Shown here: positions 31,747 to 40,441 of the stretch, piece by piece
Position numbering within the stretch: position 1 is the stretch's first letter
Layout: the number at the start of each line of letters is the position of its first letter
DNA from: a virus
Length of the DNA: 64,000 nucleotides
Virus record (IMG/VR): IMGVR_UViG_3300042566_000478
Span: 1-64,000 of that record
Strand: one strand, 5' to 3'
Translations under genes and position numbers: made by a program
Notes under the pieces: model-generated
What the model was told of the DNA's origin: nothing
What the model saw: the letters and a program-made list of their open reading frames with translations, nothing else
The model's database searches: none

Positions 31747-32147
31747 GTTTCTTTCTCAACATAAAAGGTTTTAACTTTTTCTTGAATGTCTTCGTCATTC
31801 CAAGCAAGACCAAGCAACTTGTCCTCACTAAGAACTTCAATCACTTCTTTAACTGTATCCCAGTGACCATTCTCTTTAGCCCATGCTTCAGCAGCACTGG
31901 TATTGAATGACTTGGAGATACGGCGTTCACGCTTAAGTTCTACATCACCAAGGTCAATCCAGATGTTTCCTTTTTCGTCTGGCTTACCATGTGCGACCAA
32001 CATGTCTGTCAATTGTGCCTTAAGAGCGTCTGTTCGTTTTTGGGTTTGGTCAAGTAGCGACTTGTGGTTTTTATAGTCTTCAACTACTCGCCGTGCATGC
32101 GCTTCATCAAATTCTGATGCTGGTGTTTCTCGTACAATCTTTGCCAT
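31728..32147 (-). CDS. Hypothetical protein, 139 aa
   Basis: A helical charged protein (RRVVEDYKNHKSLLDQTQKR; LGDVELKRERRISKSFNTSA) of a type common in actinophage replication blocks. Function unknown. Confidence 0.7.
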   Translation of the reverse strand: MAKIVRETPASEFDEAHARRVVEDYKNHKSLLDQTQKRTDALKAQLTDMLVAHGKPDEKGNIWIDLGDVELKRERRISKSFNTSAAEAWAKENGHWDTVKEVIEVLSEDKLLGLAWNDEDIQEKVKTFYVEKETWALKA

Positions 32148-32148
32148 G

Positions 32149-33693
32149 TTATACCTCGCTGTTTGTTAAGAACGAAGACAGTGCGCCTAAGTTCAGTTGA
32201 AAGTTTCCCTTACTGTCGTACCCACCGTCAACAAAGGCTTTATTGATGTTTCTCTTCTCTTGCAACATTTCGTATTGTCTTTCCTCAATACTGCCCTTCA
32301 TAACGAATGACACGATATTAACGTGTGGAAACTCAGATGACAACCTGATAATTCTGGCTTCTCTTTGGTCCAATTTTCCAGCACTCCAAGGAAGGTCATA
32401 GGAAATCAAGTAGTTAGCCACGGGTAAGTCTACGCCGTAACCACCAGCATCAGATGACAAGAACAGCCTTGTGTTCTGGTCTGTAGCAAATTGTTGCTTG
32501 GCTTTATCTCTAGATAAAGTATCCATTCCACCCATAAACAATACGCTGTTAGTAAGGTGTTTAGTTGCTTCTTGAATAAGTTTAAGATTGTTCTTAAAAA
32601 ATGAAAACAATACAATTTTGTTTTTAGGGTCTTCATTAAGAACATCTTCAATGTACTGAAGTACAGCATCTAACTTAGGAGTGTTGTACTTACCTGAAAG
32701 CATTCCACGAGAAATAATGTCTGCGGAATAGCGACTTCCTCCAGCAGTCTTATCATCCATAAACAAACAAGCAGATATATGTACTAATTGTGGGTTATCG
32801 CAGAACATGCGAAGAGTTGTAAGTTTGGACATAATGTCACCTTGTGCATCACCTGCACCAGCATTACCGTAGTAGTTAGCCCACAAATCAAAACTACGAC
32901 CATGTTGTGTAACTGCTTTCTGAATTGCTTGTAACAACTCTTCAGCAATTACCTTGTATGTTGCTGCACCTGCTGAATCAAATGGAACAGGAATGAAGTG
33001 GTTAATAACCTGGGGTAACTGGTCTTGAATGTCCTCACGGGTTTTACGAACCATTACATCTTTCATGCTCTCATGTAATGATTTGAGGTTTCGGTATCTG
33101 CTTGGCTTGCCAAAGTGGTCACGGACAATAAAGGTTCGGTCAAACACTTCGTACTTACCCAATACTGCTGGGTCAACAAACTCCATAATTGAAAACAACT
33201 CTTCTGGTCTGTTCTCAATTGGTTGACCCGTAAGTGCAAATCTGTAATGGTACTTTTTACCTATGCGCTTGATTAACCTTGAGCGCTTGGTTCTTGGTGT
33301 TTTAATCATTGTTGCTTCGTCAACCACAATGGCATCAAACTTATGTTTTTCAAAATCTGCAAGGTCGTTAGCCAGTGACTCTGGGTTTACAATTACATAT
33401 TGAGAACTCAATGCTGTACGCCACAGTTTCTTGCGAGCAGCAACAGTCCCATCAATCACAATAGAAGATGAATCAGTAAACTTTTTAATTTCACGGTCCC
33501 ATTGATATTTAAGAGATGACGGAACAACAACAAGAACTTTGGTCACTTCTTTGGATGCCAACAATGTTTCTAGTGCGGAGATGGTGGTTACTGTTTTACC
33601 AGCACCCATCACAAGAGCAAGAAGCATTTGACCACGGTCAATCATCAACTCGGTGGCCTCTTCTTGAAACGGATACAACTTACCCTTAAACAC
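32149..33693 (-). CDS. SNF2/DEAD-like superfamily 2 helicase, second copy
   Basis: A 514-aa SF2 ATPase with Walker A ALVMGAGKTVTT, motif II VVDEATMIKT, motif III ALTGQPIENR and the C-terminal motif QREARIIRLSSEF. It translocates on DNA, probably in replication or recombination given its position between primase and polymerase. It overlaps the primase gene by 8 nt. Confidence 0.88.
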   Translation of the reverse strand: MFKGKLYPFQEEATELMIDRGQMLLALVMGAGKTVTTISALETLLASKEVTKVLVVVPSSLKYQWDREIKKFTDSSSIVIDGTVAARKKLWRTALSSQYVIVNPESLANDLADFEKHKFDAIVVDEATMIKTPRTKRSRLIKRIGKKYHYRFALTGQPIENRPEELFSIMEFVDPAVLGKYEVFDRTFIVRDHFGKPSRYRNLKSLHESMKDVMVRKTREDIQDQLPQVINHFIPVPFDSAGAATYKVIAEELLQAIQKAVTQHGRSFDLWANYYGNAGAGDAQGDIMSKLTTLRMFCDNPQLVHISACLFMDDKTAGGSRYSADIISRGMLSGKYNTPKLDAVLQYIEDVLNEDPKNKIVLFSFFKNNLKLIQEATKHLTNSVLFMGGMDTLSRDKAKQQFATDQNTRLFLSSDAGGYGVDLPVANYLISYDLPWSAGKLDQREARIIRLSSEFPHVNIVSFVMKGSIEERQYEMLQEKRNINKAFVDGGYDSKGNFQLNLGALSSFLTNSEV

Positions 33694-34612
33694 TTAACCA
33701 CCAGGGAAATACTGAGGCGTTTTTAAGTGCTGTGATAATTTCGTCTTGAGTCATGTCACCGATGTCTTTTGCGTTCGTGTGTGCGTAGTGTATATATTTT
33801 ATACCATTCCTGAAGGATGGTAGTTGCTTTTTAAGCCTTTTTGCGGAGTCAATACCTGCATCGTCATTGTCCATTGCAATGATAAGAGTGTCCACATGGT
33901 CTGAAAGAATCCTAATCTGTTCTTTACTAACCGCAGCACCAAAGGTAGCCAAACCACGAACACCGTTAGCAACTGTGTGAATACGAGCAACGTCTAACGG
34001 GGACTCAACAAGAACCGCAGTCTTCTTGTCCAGTTTGTCAATACCGAACAATGTCGCAGATTTCTTTACACCAATTGGATAGTTGCGAACCTTTGATGGT
34101 TCTTTCTCTTGCCAGCCAAGCAACTCTCCCATTGGAGAAACAATCGGCAAAATCCAAGCCTGCTTCTTTTCGTCAAACCTGATGCCATACTTTCGTGCAG
34201 ACTCTCGGTCAATGCCACGAGTCCATAACCAATCGTCAGATGGTGCAGAGAATGCACTAAACATCTTCCAATCAACTTCTGGCTTTACTACCTCAACTGG
34301 TTCTGCTGTGAGTCTCTCTAACCCAGTCTCAATGAGAAAAGAATGTACTGCAATAATGCTGTCAGGTTCACCTGTCAATTCAGAAACAAGCGTGGACAAA
34401 GTTCCTTTAGCACCGCATGAGTAACAAATCCACAAACCGCTACGTGCGTTCATGGACCATGATGGTGAGTTGTCTGCTTTACCTGTGGTCTTTTCATGCA
34501 CAGGGCAACACGCAGAAATCTCTTTCTCACCTACACGCTTTACCTTGACACCTAAACGTGACAAGACATCAGCAATGTCAGTAATACCAGTTGTCCCTGT
34601 CGCTGTCATCAT
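33686..34612 (-). CDS. DnaG-type primase with zinc finger and Toprim
   Basis: A 308-aa primase: N-terminal CHC2-like zinc finger (CCPVHEKTTG and CYSCGAKG) and a Toprim domain (AVLVESPLDVARI; LIIAMDNDDAGIDSAKRL). It makes RNA primers for lagging strands. It overlaps the helicase gene upstream by 35 nt, so the two are expressed together. ATG ATG at the start. Confidence 0.9.
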   Translation of the reverse strand: MMTATGTTGITDIADVLSRLGVKVKRVGEKEISACCPVHEKTTGKADNSPSWSMNARSGLWICYSCGAKGTLSTLVSELTGEPDSIIAVHSFLIETGLERLTAEPVEVVKPEVDWKMFSAFSAPSDDWLWTRGIDRESARKYGIRFDEKKQAWILPIVSPMGELLGWQEKEPSKVRNYPIGVKKSATLFGIDKLDKKTAVLVESPLDVARIHTVANGVRGLATFGAAVSKEQIRILSDHVDTLIIAMDNDDAGIDSAKRLKKQLPSFRNGIKYIHYAHTNAKDIGDMTQDEIITALKNASVFPWWLSV

Positions 34613-35843
34613 TCTCTCCCTCTTCTCCTACTTCTGTAAAGTCCATGTTGTTCCAGTCCCAGTTAATTCGGATTTCTCCAGATGGGGCAGAACGAGCAAT
34701 AACTACACGAATGATTCCTTGGTTCTCAATGTCTGGGTCAGACTCAACAGCAAGTACCAAGTCAGAGTCTTGAGCAAACGATGAGGTGTAACCGATTGAG
34801 TCAACAGTTACTCTGCGTGACTTCTTGTTACCTAACTTCCACGAAAGAACCTGTGTAGTACCAACAATTGGAATGTCAGCATTTTGAGCAAGTCGCTTTA
34901 ACGAACGAGTGATGTTAGTCAAGGCTTGTGGCGAACCTTTTGGTTCTCCCTGCTCGTCATCCATGAGGTACACACCGTCAACAAACAAAATGTCTGGTTT
35001 GTATTCCTGAACTTTTGCCGCTAGTGAACTTACTGTAGTAAGTGACGAGGTGTCTTCAGTAATGATAAATGGGTGCATGTTCTTGCGTAGTCGCAATGAC
35101 TCACGCACTTTTTCAAACTCCTGGTCAGAAAGACTTGCTCTCAAGATATTGCTGTATGGAACTTTGGCAACAATCGCATCGTAACGTGCGGCTTGTTCTT
35201 CAGCCGACATTTCAAATGAAACAAACAGTGGTCGCTTACCGTGAATGTGGGCAGCGTTAGCCATCATCAAGGTCATCAATGATTTACCCTTCTTTGCTTC
35301 ACCAACGAATGTAATTAACTGTTGAGGGCGAAGACCTGAAGTAATGCGGTCAAGTCCGTTAATCCCAGTGGGGATACCACGCAGAGAGTTTGGCATCTTG
35401 CGAAGTTCGTCATACTTTTCTAATCGTGCTTCCCAAGTCTCAATAAGGTTTACATCTCGTAGGCGAGCAACATCTGCTCCAGCCTTTTGAACGCCTGCGG
35501 CAAGCAACTTAAATGCTTCACTTGTATCACCAGCGTTAAGTGCAGGCATCGCTGCTGACATGGCTTCAACAAGGTTGCGTTGTCGGTAGCCAGCGTAGAG
35601 TTCATCAACCAATGCAGTGAATGGTTCTTGTTTGGCATCAACTACTTTTACTTCACCAAACTCCAAACTGAGCGCACGTTCAGTTGGAACTGAACCATGA
35701 TTACGCCAGTAGGTAATTACCCATGACCAAATCTGGCCCCACTCTTTAGTGAAGTGGTCGGCTTTTACACCGTGCTTTAATGGGTATGAAACGTCTTGCT
35801 CATTGATTACTTTGCTGATTAAGAGTTGTTCTGCACTAGCCAT
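34578..35843 (-). CDS. DnaB-like replicative helicase
   Basis: A 421-aa RecA-fold helicase of the DnaB family. Walker A reads GEAKKGKSLMTLMM, the H1a-type FVSFEMSAEEQAAR follows, Walker B lies at ILFVDGVYLM, and the H4-like segment has TTQVLSWKLG. The N-terminal third is the helical domain for ring assembly. It acts with the loader at 36273-36914 and the primase. Confidence 0.9.
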   Translation of the reverse strand: MASAEQLLISKVINEQDVSYPLKHGVKADHFTKEWGQIWSWVITYWRNHGSVPTERALSLEFGEVKVVDAKQEPFTALVDELYAGYRQRNLVEAMSAAMPALNAGDTSEAFKLLAAGVQKAGADVARLRDVNLIETWEARLEKYDELRKMPNSLRGIPTGINGLDRITSGLRPQQLITFVGEAKKGKSLMTLMMANAAHIHGKRPLFVSFEMSAEEQAARYDAIVAKVPYSNILRASLSDQEFEKVRESLRLRKNMHPFIITEDTSSLTTVSSLAAKVQEYKPDILFVDGVYLMDDEQGEPKGSPQALTNITRSLKRLAQNADIPIVGTTQVLSWKLGNKKSRRVTVDSIGYTSSFAQDSDLVLAVESDPDIENQGIIRVVIARSAPSGEIRINWDWNNMDFTEVGEEGENDDSDRDNWYY

Positions 35844-36283
35844 CAGTTATTCCACGCAGTCTTTGATGAGACTACGGTTGCCCTGAGTCCAATTAATTTG
35901 TAATGCTCTTGGTCTGCAACATAAATCTGAGTGATACCACGATTGATGCTGAGGTCATAAGCAAGTTCTTTGATGTCTTGATATGCAACCACGTTTGTTG
36001 AAATCCCCTTTTTGAGTAACCACCTGTCTATCGCATCAGCGACTTGAGGTGGAAGCAGTGTATAAACCTCTGTACCTATTCCCAACCTGTTTACTGCGTC
36101 ACTCAAAGATTTTATGGGAAGAGTATTTGGTTCCCACAGACGGAGGTACGAATCCCATTTCTCATTGCGTAAATAATAAGATGCCTTAACTTTTGCCAAG
36201 CCTTCTGGAGGATTAGCAAGCACACCCTCAAACATGGTTGCTTGAGAACGAGCAGTAAACGAAGACAGGTCATTACCTTGCAT
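35843..36283 (-). CDS. Hypothetical replication-block protein
   Basis: A 146-aa protein (counted from ATG 36283) of no family known to me; alpha/beta composition (STNVVAYQDIKELAYDLSIN; ITQIYVADQEHYKLIGLRAT). The frame runs to 36313, but the ATG at 36283 has AGGA and overlaps the loader gene only briefly. Stop overlaps the helicase start. Confidence 0.65.
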   Translation of the reverse strand: MQGNDLSSFTARSQATMFEGVLANPPEGLAKVKASYYLRNEKWDSYLRLWEPNTLPIKSLSDAVNRLGIGTEVYTLLPPQVADAIDRWLLKKGISTNVVAYQDIKELAYDLSINRGITQIYVADQEHYKLIGLRATVVSSKTAWNN

Positions 36284-36914
36284 GTTGACTAGTCCTGTAA
36301 TCCTTTCCTTCAAACGGAATCTGAAGCGTTGAGTCTTGAAGAATTGATGACAAGCGTGGTCCGTAAACTTTTGCTAAAGATGCAATGGTGTATTCGGAAG
36401 TAACGATAGTAATCAACTTCTGTTCATACCGACTGTTCAACAATGATACAAGAGCACCTTTTGTAAAATCAGTTTTCTTCTCAGCACCAAGACCGTCAAG
36501 CACCACAATGTCGTAAACCGAATTGAGGTACTTAAGCATGTACTCATCGCCGTACTCTTCTGGCAACTCCCCGTCATTACGAATCTCATCGTAAGAGGCT
36601 TCAACAAACTTTTCGGTAGTGATAAAGAAACCACCAACTTGTTTAGTTGCCAGTAACTCTGTCAACATTGCAGAAGCAAGGTGAGTTTTTCCTGTGCCAG
36701 TTGTTCCGCATAAATACAAACCTTCTCCGTTTGTACGGTTGTCATCAAAGTTCCCCATCCATCCACGAATGGCCTTGACAACACCCCAACTACCAACTTC
36801 TTCGTTGTAGTTTTCTAAAGTCTTATCTGCATACCTACGAGGAATGTGTGCGTTGGATACACGCTCTTTTGGTTGGCGGTTGCGCCAGTAACGAGGACCA
36901 TGCCAATCAGTCAT
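36273..36914 (-). CDS. DnaC/IstB-like helicase loader ATPase
   Basis: A 213-aa AAA+ protein: YLCGTTGTGKTHLASAML is the Walker A region, IVVLDGLGAEKKTDFTKG the Walker B and sensor region, and RLSSILQDSTLQIPFEGKDY the C-terminal part of this family. It loads the DnaB-like ring at the origin. Start chosen at 36914 (GGAG ten bases upstream) rather than 36941. It lies two genes downstream of the initiator, as P follows O in lambda. Confidence 0.9.
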   Translation of the reverse strand: MTDWHGPRYWRNRQPKERVSNAHIPRRYADKTLENYNEEVGSWGVVKAIRGWMGNFDDNRTNGEGLYLCGTTGTGKTHLASAMLTELLATKQVGGFFITTEKFVEASYDEIRNDGELPEEYGDEYMLKYLNSVYDIVVLDGLGAEKKTDFTKGALVSLLNSRYEQKLITIVTSEYTIASLAKVYGPRLSSILQDSTLQIPFEGKDYRTSQHAR

Positions 36915-37314
36915 TAAGGTACTTCTCCAATCGTGGGTCAAACTTCATCTGGTCTTGTGCGGTCTGCACTGTACTGCCCTGAACACGTGCGAACAACTCA
37001 CCTCTTCTTGCAGCAAATGCTCGCCACGGAGTTTCTTGTTCTTTTAATGGTGTTCGTTTAATATCATCAGCAAACAAGTCAATCATTTGGTAAATCTGTT
37101 CATGTGTTACCGAGTCTGCAACCATTGTGCTAAAGATTTTCATCATGGCTGGACCGTTAACAGGGGCGTTTAAAGACATAGACATACCAGAAGTCCTATC
37201 GTGAAGGTATGCAACTAAATCTTTAAGGTTCTTCTTCTTTGTTGGTTCAGCCTTCGGCTTGTCTTCATCAGCGCCGATTACTTTGACATCCCAGTCATCG
37301 TGTTTCTTTTTCAC
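36907..37314 (-). CDS. Hypothetical replication protein, 135 aa
   Basis: A lysine-rich N-terminus (KAEPTKKKNLKDLVAYLHDR) and a helical C-terminus (SVTHEQIYQMIDLFADDIKR) between initiator and loader. A link between the two is likely from the position. It overlaps the initiator by 4 nt. Confidence 0.72.
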   Translation of the reverse strand: MKKKHDDWDVKVIGADEDKPKAEPTKKKNLKDLVAYLHDRTSGMSMSLNAPVNGPAMMKIFSTMVADSVTHEQIYQMIDLFADDIKRTPLKEQETPWRAFAARRGELFARVQGSTVQTAQDQMKFDPRLEKYLND

Positions 37315-37826
37315 TCCGCCTCCAAGTTTTTAATCTGGCGCATCCACCTAGGGTCTTGAAGCATAAAAGTAGGAATTTTTCTATCTTTCTTTTTGGCTCC
37401 CTCTAGGGAATGATTAGTCTCTATAGATTGGGTGTCAGGGGTGACACCCTCCGAGGGTGTCGCTGGTGACACTAGGGGGGTGTCACTGCTGACACTATGG
37501 GGGGTGTCGCTGGTGACACCCTCCCTGGATTTCGGGTTGTTAAAGTCAACGGTGTACAAGTTTGTTTTGTTGTTTCCAGCCGAGGCTTTACGAATAGTTT
37601 TTCGGAGCACCCCAGCAGACTCAATCCGCTTCATGGCACGGATAATCGTGCTCCTACCCAAACCTGTCTTTTCAGCAAGGTGGTCGTAAGACGTAGTGAA
37701 TTGCTGTGTGTCATTGTCCATGTACTTCAAAGCGTTTACTAGTACGCATAGGGCTACTGGGTCGTTTCCGATGTACTCCATGACCCAACTTGGAATCGGG
37801 ATAAAGGTTCCACTGAACTTTGCCAT
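37311..37826 (-). CDS. Replication initiator, lambda O-like winged-helix protein
   Basis: A 171-aa protein. Residues 1-95 form a winged helix-turn-helix (VALCVLVNALKYMDNDTQQF; LAEKTGLGRSTIIRAMKRIE) with the N-terminal FIPIPSWVMEYIG start typical of phage initiators. Residues about 100-140 form a Ser/Thr/Pro linker with repeated GVTxDT/VSSDT/VSPAT units, and the end is short and basic. The DNA of the linker contains four 18-bp iterons (37431-37520). Function: origin binding and recruiting helicase loader and helicase. Start with GAGGAG. Confidence 0.82.
   Translation of the reverse strand: MAKFSGTFIPIPSWVMEYIGNDPVALCVLVNALKYMDNDTQQFTTSYDHLAEKTGLGRSTIIRAMKRIESAGVLRKTIRKASAGNNKTNLYTVDFNNPKSREGVTSDTPHSVSSDTPLVSPATPSEGVTPDTQSIETNHSLEGAKKKDRKIPTFMLQDPRWMRQIKNLEAE
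37431..37520. repeat. Four 18-bp iterons, candidate replication origin
   Basis: Iterons at 37431-37448, 37456-37473, 37479-37496 and 37503-37520 follow GGTGTCRCTGSTGACACY (the first has GGGG in the centre). Each is an interrupted palindrome (GTGTC-N6-GACAC), spaced 23-25 bp. An AT-rich stretch lies on their downstream side (about 37355-37425). They are inside the initiator gene, as in lambda ori. Confidence 0.78.
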
Positions 37827-37971
37827 GTTTGAATTTCTCCTCTTTGTGTGTTAACATTTGGTTATGAGAAGGACTTCTTCCTTCTCTGCCATCCCTGGTT
37901 TCCCCTTTCTACAGGGTTGGCTTTTAGGATTGAGGGTGGCAGGGTTTCCTTCTTTGACCTGCCACTCTCTC
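37827..37971 (-). promoter_or_regulatory. Initiator-gene leader with three hairpins
   Basis: A 145-nt gene-free stretch with inverted repeats: 37936-37943/37958-37965 (8 bp), a CCCTG/CAGGG pair around 37894-37916, and 37866-37873/37879-37886 (8 bp). GAGGAG follows. No T-tract and no consensus promoter is clear; a control region for the initiator is the likeliest use. Confidence 0.45.
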
Positions 37972-38550
37972 CTATAACTGTTTGGTCTGAATAGACCCGT
38001 CAGAATAGACTGTAATCTGCATTACAGGCTTTACAACGGTCAAAACCTTCTCCATGCGTGGGGTAGACACTACTTCAGGTTTTGGCTCATCCTGGGGCTT
38101 CCTAGTGGCCTCTGAGGGGGTATGACCAGGGTCTACCGCTAGTGGAGCAAGCCCATTGGTCAGTTCCAAGCATTCAAGGTTTCGGTCACTTGCCCCAAAA
38201 ACCAGTTCTTTGGTCAGTTCCGTAGGTTCTCCAGACTCGTCTGTATCAAACAATACAAGGACTTTAAGTGTGTTCTCTGAGATGGTTTGGGCTTGTGCAA
38301 AAGCATCTTCTACAAGATTCTCCATGTGGTAGACAATCAAAGAAGCGTCAAGAACTGACGGGTGTACTTTTCCTGTTGAGTACACAATGAATTTTTCATT
38401 GCGAGTAATAAGCCAGTCAAGGACTCGTGCTTGACCTGCGGTTGGTTTACCTGTCCAAATGACATGGAAGCAAGTTCCTTGTGTGTCGTTCAGCCCAGTT
38501 TCAATTACGTTTGCGGAAGCGTTTCCTGTTCCACCGATTAAGTATTCCAT
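37972..38550 (-). CDS. Hypothetical protein, 192 aa
   Basis: An alpha/beta protein (CFHVIWTGKPTAGQARVLDW; LKVLVLFDTDESGEPTEL) with a proline-rich linker and a short conserved-looking end. No family recognised. It is the gene just before the replication block. Confidence 0.65.
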   Translation of the reverse strand: MEYLIGGTGNASANVIETGLNDTQGTCFHVIWTGKPTAGQARVLDWLITRNEKFIVYSTGKVHPSVLDASLIVYHMENLVEDAFAQAQTISENTLKVLVLFDTDESGEPTELTKELVFGASDRNLECLELTNGLAPLAVDPGHTPSEATRKPQDEPKPEVVSTPRMEKVLTVVKPVMQITVYSDGSIQTKQL

Positions 38551-38559
38551 GTTGTTTCC

Positions 38560-38814
38560 TTATTTGATTGATTTTTTATGTGCCATATCTCCAGTTAGGG
38601 TGAGTAAGCGTAGCAGAGTGTGTACTGCTCCTGCAAGTGTCGCTACCACTAAACCTGACAACCATCGTTCATCAAAAGGAACAATAAAGATTGTAATGTA
38701 AGACAATATTGTTCCTGTAGTCACTTTAACCCAAGGCATTACTTCTTTTGGTAATAATGATTCAATAATTTGTAACGCTTTGTAAACGGCTAATGCACAG
38801 ATTATGTAGTTCAT
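38560..38814 (-). CDS. Small membrane protein, possibly holin-like
   Basis: An 84-aa protein with two to three hydrophobic helices (MNYIICALAVYKALQIIESL; TGTILSYITIFIVPF; LVVATLAGAVHTLLRLL) and a basic end. Holin-like by size and topology only. ATG overlaps the upstream stop (ATGA); the open frame begins a little earlier. Confidence 0.6.
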   Translation of the reverse strand: MNYIICALAVYKALQIIESLLPKEVMPWVKVTTGTILSYITIFIVPFDERWLSGLVVATLAGAVHTLLRLLTLTGDMAHKKSIK

Positions 38815-40439
38815 GTAAGTCCTGGAATCCAATCGTAAACAATCTCGTAGTCAATGTTTGTGTCAAGTAGCATGGTAACGGGTAGCAACTGCGGAATCAA
38901 CTTTTCTATAGCAAGTTCTGTCTTGCCTTTGTTAGTTGAGTATGTAGAGTAAGAAGCATATTGTGCTCCATCCCACTGGGAATCCGAAAAGTTATCTTGG
39001 TAAATAAATCCACCAAAGTCTGAATCACCATTAAAGAATGTTCCATAAGTTTTTGGTTCAACCATCCACTGGTTTACCAATACAGAGTCATTTGCATCAA
39101 GTGCGTAAATGAGTACTGGGTATGCCATAGCACTAGCACTATCTGGCATCAGAATTACACGGCGTTCACTTGGTGATATTTCAACAGGGATTAAATTGTC
39201 TGTCTGTTCATCTGTGTTCCACTCAGTCCAAGCGGCTGATGCTGACCAATATGAACCCCAGATATCGCCATCACCATCAACCATTATTGAGTTCCAATAG
39301 TCAATGTCATTGTCTACTGGTACAGCAGTTTTTGAGACAAGGGCAAATTGTGCAGAAGCAGAACTTGCATTTGTTACAAACAAACCACCTTCAACAGATG
39401 CGTAAGTGCAAGATGCACTTGACGAACTGAAATCCCATTTTTTAGTTCCAGATGTAACAACAAACTCAGAGTCAGCAATGAGGTTTACTTTTTCTGCATA
39501 CACACGAAATGTATACCGTGGTGAAGAGTAGTTCTCAATAATTTCTACTTGGCAACCAGTAACAGCAATTAAATATTGTTTGATTGCAGACAATGTTCCT
39601 TTACGTTGTCGGTAGTATCCAATGTCTTGAATTATTTGTCGGATGCGAGAAATACCAATGTCATCTGGTGTTACTTCCAGCCCAAACATGTCTGCAAGTA
39701 GCGTAAGTGATTGTGATTCAGTTACGTTTGGGTCATAGTGTTGCATTACAGAATCAAACAAAGTTCGTGTTCTGTTTAACTCAAAACCAAATGTGCTGAG
39801 GTATCTTTCCAACTGACCACGGTCTAGCCCTTGTGGGTCTAGGTTGCGCCCATACGTGTCATTTACACGGTGATGAGTAGGTATGCGTGACCAAATTTGC
39901 TCTTCGGAACCATAATTATATGGAACAAGTTCTTGTAGGTAAGCCACACGTTCGTACCAGTTGACTGCACTGATTCCAGTACCACCCTGGTTCCAATGTA
40001 AGAACATTGAGTAGTACGCCCATTGACCTGTAGGAACACCATTATGTTCAACTGAGTAAACTGAGTCGTATGAATACTGCGTTTTGATTATTGCACCGTC
40101 ACGAACTGTTTCTGGTGGTCCAGTTGGCGAATACACAATAACAATGTCAGTAACTACCGAACTCTCACTTAAGTTTTCTTCTGCTGGTGTGATTGTAAAG
40201 TTTGTCCACTCAAGAAGTACTGAAGAGTAGGAGTTAGAAATTGCTGTAAATGAAGCAGTTGTTGTTAAGTTTTCTGTAACAAAAACAATTCCATCGGAAC
40301 GTATTGCTGAGTCACTGTCTAGTCTGGTAAGACCAGTAGGTGTTGTGGTACTAATACCACGAACATAAGAACCAAACGGGTTTGCATCTGGACTTAACTC
40401 TAAGTCAGTCCTTCGTACTCTAAAGGATACTCTTGCCAT
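38811..40439 (-). CDS. Tail protein I-like baseplate protein
   Basis: A 542-aa protein. The middle (residues about 190-320) fits the P2 gpI/tail protein I type: QGLDRGQLERYLSTFGFELN, then SLTLLADMFGLEVTPDDIGI and IQDIGYYRQRKGTLSAIKQY. The flanks are beta-rich and may bind fibres. It follows baseplate J, the expected order. Confidence 0.8.
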   Translation of the reverse strand: MARVSFRVRRTDLELSPDANPFGSYVRGISTTTPTGLTRLDSDSAIRSDGIVFVTENLTTTASFTAISNSYSSVLLEWTNFTITPAEENLSESSVVTDIVIVYSPTGPPETVRDGAIIKTQYSYDSVYSVEHNGVPTGQWAYYSMFLHWNQGGTGISAVNWYERVAYLQELVPYNYGSEEQIWSRIPTHHRVNDTYGRNLDPQGLDRGQLERYLSTFGFELNRTRTLFDSVMQHYDPNVTESQSLTLLADMFGLEVTPDDIGISRIRQIIQDIGYYRQRKGTLSAIKQYLIAVTGCQVEIIENYSSPRYTFRVYAEKVNLIADSEFVVTSGTKKWDFSSSSASCTYASVEGGLFVTNASSASAQFALVSKTAVPVDNDIDYWNSIMVDGDGDIWGSYWSASAAWTEWNTDEQTDNLIPVEISPSERRVILMPDSASAMAYPVLIYALDANDSVLVNQWMVEPKTYGTFFNGDSDFGGFIYQDNFSDSQWDGAQYASYSTYSTNKGKTELAIEKLIPQLLPVTMLLDTNIDYEIVYDWIPGLT

Positions 40440-40441
40440 AA

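Noticed and set aside
32149-33693. The two SNF2-type helicases as a restriction or defence system
   Set aside because: No methyltransferase or nuclease partner lies next to either; one is embedded in the replication genes and the other stands alone.
37431-37520. CRISPR-like repeat array
   Set aside because: The repeats are 18 bp with 5-7-bp gaps inside a protein-coding gene; this is an iteron pattern and not a CRISPR array.
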